NCBI GenBank assembly: GCA_035549075.1
Contig: DASZRT010000064.1
Coordinates: 54,329 to 118,328, forward strand
Direction of reading: 5' to 3'
Length of the DNA stretch: 64,000 bases
From: DASZFV01 sp035549075
Lineage (GTDB): Bacteria; Myxococcota_A; Polyangia; Fen-1088
Shown: positions 24,551 through 32,267 of the stretch, one piece after another
Layout of the letters: each line of letters opens with the position of its first letter
Numbering within the stretch: position 1 is the first letter of the stretch
Program-made: the position numbers and the translations under genes
The notes under the pieces: generated by a model
Told to the model about the DNA's origin: nothing
The model's input: the letters and a program-made list of their open reading frames with translations, nothing else
The model's database searches: none

Positions 24551-25257
24551 GACGGTGTTCCCTTCTTCGCGCGGAGGTTCACGAACGGACGCGCGTTCCG
24601 CTCCTCGGGCGACTTCGATTCGTCGTAGCCGCCGGTGATGATCGCGCGCAGCGCGTAGGGATCGACGGTGAACACCATGAAGACGTGACCCAGGCTCAGC
24701 ACCACCAGGCTCAGCATGGCCAAGAAGTGCCAGTAGCGCGCCCACACGTAGCCGCCGAGCAGCATCGTCAGCGGCGCGAGCTGAACCGGCTTCCAGATCG
24801 CGAGGCCGGACAGGACCGCGAGCGCCCCGAAGATGGGCATCGAGAAGTAGGCGAGCCGCTGGAGCGCGTTGTGCTTGCCCTGGCGGGGATGGTCCTTCCT
24901 CAGCGTGAGGTAGAACTTCATCATCTCCCAGACGTCGCGGACGACGCCGCTGCGTGGAATCAGATCGCGCCACTCGCCGTGCAGGTAGATGAAGGCGAGG
25001 TACACGAGAGCGTTCGCGAAGAGGACCCACATGGCGGCGAAATGCCAGTGGCGAGCGCCGGCCAGCCACCCACCGAAGGTCAACCAGGTTGGGATCGTGT
25101 GCCCCTCGAAGGGGTAGCAGCAGAACGTCTCACCCTTTCGCGCGAAGGCTGGATACGCGTTGAAGATCCGCAGTCCGCTGCCAACCATGATGGTGAGCGC
25201 GAGCGCGTTCACCCAGTGGGTGACACGAACCACGATGTGGTGGCGCGTCTTCGCCAT
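24547..25257 (-). CDS. cytochrome b561-type membrane subunit
   Basis: 236 residues with four membrane helices. Histidines in HHIVVRVTHWVNALALTI, RHWHFAAMW and RYWHFLAMLSL are the expected haem b ligands of the Ni/Fe-hydrogenase-type cytochrome b family (not the shorter YedZ/MsrQ family). It would pass quinol electrons to the Tat-exported molybdoenzyme with which it overlaps. Its start touches the msrA stop. The larger b561 type as partner, rather than MsrQ, is a variation on the enteric MsrPQ system. Confidence 0.85.
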   Translation of the reverse strand: MAKTRHHIVVRVTHWVNALALTIMVGSGLRIFNAYPAFARKGETFCCYPFEGHTIPTWLTFGGWLAGARHWHFAAMWVLFANALVYLAFIYLHGEWRDLIPRSGVVRDVWEMMKFYLTLRKDHPRQGKHNALQRLAYFSMPIFGALAVLSGLAIWKPVQLAPLTMLLGGYVWARYWHFLAMLSLVVLSLGHVFMVFTVDPYALRAIITGGYDESKSPEERNARPFVNLRAKKGTPS

Positions 25258-25859
25258 CAGGGGCCGAACGAGATGTTACGCAAGTAGTGGTTGTCGTAAC
25301 CACCAGGATGCTTGACCAGGTAGTGTTGGTGGTACGTCTCGGCGGGATAGAAGACACCGGCCGGCGCGAGCTCGGTGGTGAGCTTCGCGCCCCAGGCTCC
25401 CGATTTGTCGATCTTGGCCATGAGGCCTTGCGCGATTTCGCGCTGCTTGTCGCCGTGGAAGAAGATCGCCGAGCGGTACTGTGTGCCGACGTCGTTTCCC
25501 TGCCGGTTCAGCGTCGTCGGGTCGTGCATCTTGAAGAAGAGCGTCAATAGATGAGCGTATTCGACCTTCGTCGGATCGAACGTGATTTCGACGCTTTCGG
25601 CGTGCCCGGTCGTTCCTGTGCTCGTGTCCTCGTAGGACGGGCTCTTGAGATGTCCGCCGGTGTACCCCACGCGGGTCTCGAGGACGCCGGGGACCTTGCG
25701 AAAGAACTCCTCGGTGCCCCAGAAACAGCCAGCGGCCAGAGTCGCCGTTTCGGTCGCGTGCGGCGTCACGGTCGGCGCGACGCGCTCGGCCGCAAAAGCC
25801 TGGCCCGCCAAGAGCACACCAATGATCACGAGAGCGATAGCGCCTCGACGAAACGACAT
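25257..25859 (-). CDS. msrA: exported peptide methionine (S)-S-oxide reductase
   Basis: 200 residues with a Sec signal peptide (about 1-24, GVLLAGQAFA-AE). The catalytic motif is GCFWGTEEFF (Cys45), followed by RVGYTGG, GHAESVEITFDP and the PAETYHQHYL motif. Cys45 is the only cysteine in the protein, so there is no internal resolving Cys; an external thiol reductant is needed. First gene of an operon with the b-type cytochrome and the MsrP-like enzyme, suggesting combined periplasmic repair of oxidised methionine. A GTAAC-N17-CGTA element lies 22-47 bases upstream. Confidence 0.92.
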   Translation of the reverse strand: MSFRRGAIALVIIGVLLAGQAFAAERVAPTVTPHATETATLAAGCFWGTEEFFRKVPGVLETRVGYTGGHLKSPSYEDTSTGTTGHAESVEITFDPTKVEYAHLLTLFFKMHDPTTLNRQGNDVGTQYRSAIFFHGDKQREIAQGLMAKIDKSGAWGAKLTTELAPAGVFYPAETYHQHYLVKHPGGYDNHYLRNISFGP

Positions 25860-25880
25860 GGTCTAGCCTCCCGACCGCCT

Positions 25881-25906
25881 TACGACGATGGCGCTGCGCA
25901 GGTTAC
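25881..25906 (-). promoter_or_regulatory. ECF-type promoter candidate for msrA (GTAAC-N17-CGTA)
   Basis: On the minus strand GTAAC (25906-25902) and CGTA (25884-25881) are separated by 17 bases, one more than the three elements at 2.2 and 7.5 kb. The -10 box is about 20 bases upstream of the msrA ATG. SigF/NrsF systems elsewhere control msrP-type genes, so the placement is meaningful, but the spacer difference leaves doubt. Confidence 0.5.
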
Positions 25907-25987
25907 GCGCGGGCGCGTTTTTCTTCGGGCATCCGAGCGACGACGGCCCTCGCACCGATCATCGAGCCGTCATCCATCGAGCCGTCA

Positions 25988-26218
25988 TCACTCCCGGATG
26001 GGCTTCAGCCGCTTGGCGGTCGGCGGACCATCCTCGGCGGAGGCCCGCGCCTTTTGTCCCGCCTCCTCGAGGCTCTCGATCAAGTCAGACAGGTCCTCGA
26101 GCTCCACGGCGATCGACGAATCTGCGCCGTCTCCCCCGCTCCTACCGTGTTGAGAGATCACGACCCTCCCCCTCTCATCGAAGAAGACTTCGCATTTTCG
26201 TCCCAAGCTGAGGCCCAT
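25988..26218 (-). CDS. small hypothetical protein
   Basis: 76 residues, soluble. N-terminal beta-strand pair (CEVFFDERGRVVISQHG) followed by an acidic helix (VELEDLSDLIESLEEAGQKARA). It lies 22 bases after the GH13 stop in the same direction. No family recognised; composition and codon pattern look coding. Confidence 0.5.
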   Translation of the reverse strand: MGLSLGRKCEVFFDERGRVVISQHGRSGGDGADSSIAVELEDLSDLIESLEEAGQKARASAEDGPPTAKRLKPIRE

Positions 26219-26240
26219 GGCGTGACTCCCGCGGGTTCTT

Positions 26241-28028
26241 CTACGAGCGCTGCTTCTGTGTTGGATCGGTCTTGAAGAAGATTTTCACTTCGCTGGGCCC
26301 GAGCTCGTCTCGAAGCACACCATTGTCGACGGCGCGATCGTAGTTCGAGGTGTGCTCGTGCCACTGGCCGTCCTCGAGGCCGCATTCGCCGACCACGATC
26401 TCGCCTGACGGCTCGTGCTTGAGGTTCACGGCGACGACGATGACGTTCCCGTCGCCGTTCCATCGCTTGTACGCGAACACGCGCCGAGCCGGATCTCTGA
26501 AGCACACCTCGATCTCGTCGGACCGCAGAGCCGGCATCCGATGACGAAGCTGGAACAGCCCGCGAACGTGATCGCGCAGCTGCGAATTGCGCTGGTTGCC
26601 GAGAAGCGACCAGTCGAGCGGTCGGGGCTCGAGGCTCTTCTCCGAAGCCGCGCCGAACTCCTGCCCCATCCAGATCATCGGCACGCCGGGAATCGTGGCG
26701 AGGATTCCCAGGCCGAGCTTGACTCGAGCGAAGGCGACGTCTCCGAACATGTGGCCCGTGTCGCCGAGCTGATGCATGAGGCGATCGTGATCGTGGCTGA
26801 CGATGTAGTTCACGCCGTTGACGCCGCTGCGGTATCCGTCCTTCCTCGGATCGAGGGCGTCGATGAAACCCTCGAAGTCCGCCGGCGACTGCCCGTCGTT
26901 GTCGTGCTCGGTGAGGACGGCGCGAAAGCGCGCCCCGAGCGAGAACCGCCACGCGGCGACCATCGGTCCATCGGGATAAGCCGTGATCGCCGGGTCCTCG
27001 GGCACGTGCTCGGCGACCGTGAAGAACGGCTTGCGTCCATCGACCGCGGCGAAGCCGGCCTTGGTGAGCTCTTTCATCGCGTCGAAGTTCGCGATGGCCC
27101 TCGTGGCGTCGAAGCGAATGCCGTCGACATGAAACTTCTCGACCCAGAACCGGATCGAGTCGATCACGTACTTTCGCGCCGGGAAGATGTCCAGGTTCGA
27201 GTCGTAGTGCCCGTAGTTGAACTTGGGCCCCCACTGCATCTCGGGCGGATCCGGATTCTTCTCGTAGTACCAGTAGCCGTACGCAATCTTCGCGAGGGGT
27301 GAGTCGGCGTCGGCGTGGTTGTAGACGCCGTCCATTACGACGCGCATCCCCCGCGCGTGGCACTCGTCGACGAGGCGGCAGAGATCGTCGGGCGTCCCGT
27401 AGTTGCTGGCGACGCCGAACAGGCTCCGCAGGTTGTAGCCCCAGCCCTGCCCCTTCGGGAAGAACTTCACGGGCATCAGCTCGAGGGCGTTCACGCCCAG
27501 AGCCTTGAGATCGTCCAGCTTCGCGACCACATCAGCGAAGGTTCCCCGCCGATCCGAGGTCCCGGCGAAGTCGCCCACGAAGAGCTCGTAGATCACCAGC
27601 TCGTCATTCGGGGGCAGCGGCACGTCGTCGTGCCTCCACTCATACGTCGTCCAGACGCGCTCGCCGCCGACGACGCGCACGATCGAGTTCTCGTGGTCGT
27701 CGTTGCTCACGTGCAGGGAGTAGGGATCGAACAGCTCGAGCGTCTCGCCCATCGCGAAGTAGCTGAGCGACTTGACCCGGAACTTGTACTGATGGTCGCC
27801 GTCGGGCAGCGGCAGCTCGGTGCGCCACCAGCCGTCCGCGCCCTTGGTCATCGGCAAGGGTTTCCAGCTCGAGAAGTCTCCGACGAGCTCGACGGTCTCG
27901 TTGTACGGGGCGAAGAGAGCAAATTCGATGGGCACGTTTCGCCCCCGCGCTGCGAGAGGCATGCCAGAGAAGCCGGGGACCAAACCCGCGGCGGCCCGCC
28001 TCCTCGCGTGGGTTTCCGTGTCCGTCAT
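26241..28028 (-). CDS. GH13 alpha-glucan enzyme with CBM48 (branching-enzyme/trehalohydrolase-like)
   Basis: 595 residues from ATG 28028. An N-terminal CBM48/E-set domain (about 30-120: NVPIEFALFAPYNETVELVGDFSSW) precedes the alpha-amylase barrel with VVMDGVYNHADADSP, the nucleophile region DGIRFDATRAI, the acid/base FFTVAEHVPED and the stabiliser VSHDHDRL. The C-terminal part is an all-beta domain. The layout resembles short GH13 branching enzymes or maltooligosyl-trehalose hydrolases; I cannot decide the linkage specificity. Stand-alone gene, divergent from the chemosensory cluster. Confidence 0.88.
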   Translation of the reverse strand: MTDTETHARRRAAAGLVPGFSGMPLAARGRNVPIEFALFAPYNETVELVGDFSSWKPLPMTKGADGWWRTELPLPDGDHQYKFRVKSLSYFAMGETLELFDPYSLHVSNDDHENSIVRVVGGERVWTTYEWRHDDVPLPPNDELVIYELFVGDFAGTSDRRGTFADVVAKLDDLKALGVNALELMPVKFFPKGQGWGYNLRSLFGVASNYGTPDDLCRLVDECHARGMRVVMDGVYNHADADSPLAKIAYGYWYYEKNPDPPEMQWGPKFNYGHYDSNLDIFPARKYVIDSIRFWVEKFHVDGIRFDATRAIANFDAMKELTKAGFAAVDGRKPFFTVAEHVPEDPAITAYPDGPMVAAWRFSLGARFRAVLTEHDNDGQSPADFEGFIDALDPRKDGYRSGVNGVNYIVSHDHDRLMHQLGDTGHMFGDVAFARVKLGLGILATIPGVPMIWMGQEFGAASEKSLEPRPLDWSLLGNQRNSQLRDHVRGLFQLRHRMPALRSDEIEVCFRDPARRVFAYKRWNGDGNVIVVAVNLKHEPSGEIVVGECGLEDGQWHEHTSNYDRAVDNGVLRDELGPSEVKIFFKTDPTQKQRS

Positions 28029-28061
28029 GGGGAACGTCCGCGCCGTCGGAGACACCAATCC

Positions 28062-28086
28062 GTAACGCACCCGTGCCCGGCTCGTT
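28062..28086 (+). promoter_or_regulatory. weak ECF-like element upstream of the chemosensory operon
   Basis: GTAAC (28062-28066) and CGTT (28083-28086) with a 16-base spacer, 78 bases before the first CheW ATG. It differs from the SigF-like elements only in the last base. A single mismatch in a 4-base box makes a chance match plausible. Confidence 0.25.
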
Positions 28087-28163
28087 TGAGCATTTGCCAA
28101 GAGACGCGCGCCGCGAGAAGATACGCGCGGCTGCCGTCTTTGGGGGGAGACGGAGGCCTCGCC

Positions 28164-28637
28164 ATGGCTTCCTCCTCCCCATCGAAGCTCGACTCCGCGC
28201 TGATTTGTCGGGTGCGCCGTCGCTTTTGCGCGCTTCCCCTCGCTCACGTGGTCGAGACGATGCGACCGCTTCCCGTCGAGGCGCTCACGACGCCGCTCCC
28301 CTTCGTGACGGGGATGTCCGTCGTGCGCGGCGCGCCGGTGCCCGTCGTCGACCTGGGCGCGCTCCTCGGGACCGAAGAGGCGCCTGCGTTCGGCAGGTTC
28401 GTCACCCTCGGTGTCGAAGGCCGCCGCGTCGCCTTGGCCGTCGAAGGCGTCGTCGGCGTGCGGGACCTCGCGACCGCCGAGCTCGAGGCGCTGCCGCCCT
28501 TGCTCGGAGACGTCGGCGCCGAGACCATCGCCGCCGTCGGCGTCCTCGACGCCGCGTTCCTGGTCGTCCTGCGCACGACGCGCATCCTCGCGGACTCGAC
28601 CTGGAGCGCTCTCAACGCCGCCCGGGAGCGTCGGTGA
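28164..28637 (+). CDS. CheW-like adaptor (WspB position)
   Basis: 157 residues, a single CheW domain (AHVVETMRPLPVEAL, GMSVVRGAPVPVVDLGALLG, GRRVALAVEGVVGVRDL). CheW proteins couple chemoreceptors to the CheA kinase. First gene of an eight-gene cluster whose content matches Wsp-type arrays: two CheW proteins flank a CheR. The next gene begins within its stop (GTGA). Confidence 0.9.
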   Translation: MASSSPSKLDSALICRVRRRFCALPLAHVVETMRPLPVEALTTPLPFVTGMSVVRGAPVPVVDLGALLGTEEAPAFGRFVTLGVEGRRVALAVEGVVGVRDLATAELEALPPLLGDVGAETIAAVGVLDAAFLVVLRTTRILADSTWSALNAARERR

Positions 28638-30214
28638 GCCCCCGATCGCAAGTCGCGACCATGGAGATCGAGCGCTTTCGGACCGCGATCCACGGGCGCC
28701 TCGGACTCCGCTTCGACGACGGCAAGCTCGATTTCTTGGCCGAGGTGCTCGTCCGCCGGCTGGAGGCCACCGGACAACCTCCGACGAGCTACGTCGGCGA
28801 GCTGGAAGGGCCCGGAGCGCCGGAGCCCGAGCTCCGAGCGCTGGCTCGAGAGCTGACGGTCACCGAGACGTACTTCTTCCGCAACGCGGAGCAGTTCCGC
28901 GCCCTCACCGAAGCCGCGTTGCCGGATCGCATGCGCGCCGATCCGGGACGCCGGCCGCTCCGCATCCTGTCCGCCGGGTGTGCCTCGGGAGAGGAGGCCT
29001 ACACGCTCGCGATCCTGGCCCGTTCGCCCGAGCTCGTGGGCTGTCCCCTGTCGATATGCGGCGTCGACGTCAACCCCGCCATGCTCGAGCGCGCCGCGCG
29101 CGCCCGGTACACGTCGTGGGCGCTGCGCGAGACGCCGTCCGACATCCAAGGTCGTTACTTTCGCGCCGACGGGCGCGAGCTCGTTCTCGATGAAGACGTC
29201 CGCAGGCGGGTGACGTTCGAGGAGCGCAACCTCGTCGTCGACGATCCGACATTTTGGCGGCCGAGCGCCTTCGACGTGATCTTCTGCCGGAACGTCCTCA
29301 TGTACTTCGCGCCGGAGACGGCGCAAGCGGTCGTCGCCCGGCTCACCCGCAGCCTCGTGCCCGGCGGCTTCGTGTTCCTCGGCTATGCCGAGACCATGCG
29401 CGGGCTGTCGCAGGATTTCCACCTCCGGCACACGCACGGAACCTTCTACTACCAGCGACGCGACGCCACCGGCGGCGCCTTCGGAGAGGTCGATGAGGTG
29501 CTCGCCGATGCGCCCCGCTGGACGAGCTTCGTCTCAGGCCCCCCGGCGCCGAGGTCCCGCGAGGACATCCCCTCCGCCGCCCCGGATCCGTCCTGGATGG
29601 AGATCATTCGACACTCGTCCGAGCGGATCGCGTCCATCACGTCCCAGGCGACGCCCGGACGCACACGCGGCGATGAGCTGGACGCCAAGCAGGCGCCGCG
29701 CCGGCGGCCGTCGTTCGACTTGACGTTCACCGTCGATCTCATGCGACAGGAGCGGTTCGGCGAGGCCGCGGCGACGTTGGAGCGGCTGCCGCCGGAGTCG
29801 GCGCAGGACACGGACGTCCTTCTTCTCCGCGCGGTGCTGCTGACCCACGGAGGTGACCTCGCGGCCACCGAGACCTTGTGCGAACAGATCCTCGCGCTCG
29901 ACCAGATGAGCGCGGGCGCGCACTACCTCACGGCGCTCTGCCGCGAAGACGCGCGCGATCGGCTGGGCGCCGCGGACCACGATCGTGTCGCGGCCCACGT
30001 CGATCCCACCTTTGCCATGCCTCGTCTTCACCTCGGCCTGCTCGCTCGACGCGCGGGCGACTACGACGCCGCTCGGAGAGAGCTCGTCGAGGCGCTGGCG
30101 CTCCTCGCGCGCGAGGACGACGCACGTCTTCTCCTCTTCGGCGGTGGCTTCGGGCGCCAGGGCCTCATCGCCCTCTGCCAGGCAGAGCTGAGATCGTGCG
30201 GAGGAACCCCGTGA
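28634..30214 (+). CDS. CheR methyltransferase with C-terminal TPR region (WspC-like)
   Basis: 526 residues from GTG 28634 (GTGA overlap); ATG 28661 is an alternative. The N-terminal alpha domain and SAM-binding fold are clear: ELTVTETYFFRNAEQF, LRILSAGCASGEEAYTLAIL, ICGVDVNPAMLERA, FDVIFCRNVLMYF. The C-terminal 170 residues form tetratricopeptide-like helices (FGEAAATLERLP, ATETLCEQILALDQMSAGAHYLTALCRED), as in WspC. It methylates receptor glutamates to set array sensitivity. Lies between two CheW genes. Confidence 0.92.
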   Translation: MSPRSQVATMEIERFRTAIHGRLGLRFDDGKLDFLAEVLVRRLEATGQPPTSYVGELEGPGAPEPELRALARELTVTETYFFRNAEQFRALTEAALPDRMRADPGRRPLRILSAGCASGEEAYTLAILARSPELVGCPLSICGVDVNPAMLERAARARYTSWALRETPSDIQGRYFRADGRELVLDEDVRRRVTFEERNLVVDDPTFWRPSAFDVIFCRNVLMYFAPETAQAVVARLTRSLVPGGFVFLGYAETMRGLSQDFHLRHTHGTFYYQRRDATGGAFGEVDEVLADAPRWTSFVSGPPAPRSREDIPSAAPDPSWMEIIRHSSERIASITSQATPGRTRGDELDAKQAPRRRPSFDLTFTVDLMRQERFGEAAATLERLPPESAQDTDVLLLRAVLLTHGGDLAATETLCEQILALDQMSAGAHYLTALCREDARDRLGAADHDRVAAHVDPTFAMPRLHLGLLARRAGDYDAARRELVEALALLAREDDARLLLFGGGFGRQGLIALCQAELRSCGGTP

Positions 30215-30780
30215 GCTTCGACGAAGCGCCGGGGACCACGCGCGCGGCGGCGCTCCGACGAGCCTTCGACGGCGCCTTCGCCGCGCCACCCGTCGTCGAG
30301 GGGGATGAGACGATCCCCTTGCTCGCCTTGCGCGTCGGCGGCCAGGCCTACGCCGTCAAGCTGGGCGACATCACCGGGCTGCTCGCCGACCGCCGAATCG
30401 TGGCGGTGCCCTCGACGGCGGCCGAGTTCCTCGGCATCGCGGGCCTCCGCGGCAGCACCGTTCCCGTGTGGAGCCTCACCGCGCTGCTCGGGTACGGGGC
30501 GTCGCGCGAGACGCCCCGCTGGTTGATCTCGTTCGGGGACGGCGCGGCCCGACAAGCGCTCGCGCTCGCGTTCGAGCACTTCGAGGGTCACCTCAACGTG
30601 CCGCGCGCGGCCCTGTCGGACGGCGTCGCGGCGTCGCCCGACGGCCCCGCCCGATCGCACGTTCGCCAATCCGTTCGGGTCGGCGACGCCCAGCGCGCCG
30701 TCCTCGACCTCTCTTCGATCGTCGAGGCCATCCGAAGGAAGCTCGGCCACGACAACCGCCACGAAACGAAAGACAGATAA
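30211..30780 (+). CDS. CheW-like adaptor (WspD position)
   Basis: 189 residues from GTG 30211, GTGA overlap with cheR. One CheW domain (about 35-185) with LLALRVGGQAYAVKLGDITGLL, the GIAGLRGSTVPVWSLTALLGYG loop and VLDLSSIVEAIRRKLG. The N-terminal 35 residues are an extra Ala-rich extension. Having two CheW proteins around a CheR-TPR is the Wsp signature. Confidence 0.88.
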   Translation: MSFDEAPGTTRAAALRRAFDGAFAAPPVVEGDETIPLLALRVGGQAYAVKLGDITGLLADRRIVAVPSTAAEFLGIAGLRGSTVPVWSLTALLGYGASRETPRWLISFGDGAARQALALAFEHFEGHLNVPRAALSDGVAASPDGPARSHVRQSVRVGDAQRAVLDLSSIVEAIRRKLGHDNRHETKDR

Positions 30781-30791
30781 GGGGGGACGAG

Positions 30792-32255
30792 ATGTGGACG
30801 TTCGGTAGGAAGCTGGCAATCGGGTTCTCCGTGTCGCTCATCTTGCTCGTCGGGATCGGCACCGTGGCGTACCGCGCCCTCGACGTGCTCACGAAGACGA
30901 GCTACTGGGTCACGCACACGCACGCCGTCATCGAGCACGTCACCCGGGTCCACAGCACGCTGAAGGACGCGGAGACGGGCCAGCGGGGCTACGTCATCAC
31001 GGGAGACGAAGCCTTTCTCGAGCCCTACAACGCCGCGACGAACGACATCGGCAAGGTGCTCAAGGACATCCGCGAGCTCACCGCCGACAACGCCGATCAG
31101 CAGAAGCGCCTCGATGATCTCGAGCCCCTCGTCGCGGCAAAGATGGCCGAGCTCAAGCGAACGGTCGACCTGCGCCGGGCAGCTGGCTTCGAGCCGACCG
31201 AGAAGGTCGTCGCGAGCGGTGAGGGCAAGCGGCTCATGGACGACATCCGCCGCGTCCTCGGGCAGATGGAACGAGCGGAGCGAGATCTGCTCAAACAACG
31301 CGCTGAGGAGGTCGAGAGCGCATCCACGGCCGCGAAGTCGACGATCCTGTTGGGGACGATCTTCTGCCTCCTGCTGACGGGGGCGGTCGGCTTCGTGCTG
31401 ACGCGAACCCTCACCGGTCAGATCGGGTCGGCGGTGCGGCACGTGCAGAGCTCCTCGTCCGAGCTGCAGGCCGCCGCCAACCAACAGGTCAGCGGGGCCA
31501 AGGAGCAGGCGACGGCGATGACCGAAATCACCACGACGATCAGCGAGCTCCTCGCGACGTCGCGCCAGATCGCGGAGAGCGCCCAGCGGGTCGCGCGCGT
31601 CTCGACGGAAACGGCGTCGGCCGCTCGAAACGGGGACGACACGGTCCAGCGAACCCAAGAGTCGGTGCTGTCGATCAAACGCCAGGTCGATCTCATCGTC
31701 GGCCACATGGTGGAGCTCGGGAAGAAGTCGCAGCAGATCGGCGGCATCCTCGAGATCATCAACGAGCTCGCCGAGCAGACGAACATCCTCGCCATCAACG
31801 CGACGATCGAGGCGGCCGGCGCCGGCGAGATGGGCAGGCGGTTCGCCGTCGTCGCCGACGAGATCCGCAAGCTCGCCGATCGCGTCGGCGGCTCCACGAA
31901 GGAAATCCGCGAGCTCGTCGACGACATCCGGGCGGCGGTCAACACCACGGTGATGGCGACGGAGGGCGGCTCGAAGGCCGTCGACGCGGGCACGCGGCAG
32001 TTCGGCGAGGTGGCGACCTCGTTCAAGAACATCGCCGGCCTCGTGACGACGACGAGCGAGGCAGCCCGCGAGATCGAGCTTTCGACCAAGCAGCAGGCCT
32101 CGGCCGTCGAGCAAGTCAACCTCGCCGTCGCGAACGTCTCGCAGGCCGCGAAGGAGACCGAGGCGAGCTCGTCGCAGACGCTGCAGACCTCGTCCCAGCT
32201 CACGACGCTCTCGCGCGATCTCGCTCGGCTCATTCAACCCCAAGCGACCGCGTAA
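30792..32255 (+). CDS. methyl-accepting chemoreceptor with CHASE3-like periplasmic domain
   Basis: 487 residues. Membrane helices at about 8-28 and 186-208 flank a periplasmic CHASE3-type four-helix region (HTHAVIEHVTRVHSTLKDAETGQRGYVITGDEAFLEPY in register). No obvious HAMP domain follows; the cytoplasmic part goes almost directly to the signalling coiled coil with the hairpin tip ELAEQTNILAINATIEAAGAGEMGRRFAVVADEIRKLA. CHASE3 often senses envelope or surface cues. It sits between the second CheW and CheA genes, unlike wspA, which is first. Confidence 0.92.
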   Translation: MWTFGRKLAIGFSVSLILLVGIGTVAYRALDVLTKTSYWVTHTHAVIEHVTRVHSTLKDAETGQRGYVITGDEAFLEPYNAATNDIGKVLKDIRELTADNADQQKRLDDLEPLVAAKMAELKRTVDLRRAAGFEPTEKVVASGEGKRLMDDIRRVLGQMERAERDLLKQRAEEVESASTAAKSTILLGTIFCLLLTGAVGFVLTRTLTGQIGSAVRHVQSSSSELQAAANQQVSGAKEQATAMTEITTTISELLATSRQIAESAQRVARVSTETASAARNGDDTVQRTQESVLSIKRQVDLIVGHMVELGKKSQQIGGILEIINELAEQTNILAINATIEAAGAGEMGRRFAVVADEIRKLADRVGGSTKEIRELVDDIRAAVNTTVMATEGGSKAVDAGTRQFGEVATSFKNIAGLVTTTSEAAREIELSTKQQASAVEQVNLAVANVSQAAKETEASSSQTLQTSSQLTTLSRDLARLIQPQATA

Positions 32256-32267
32256 GAAGGCAGGCCC

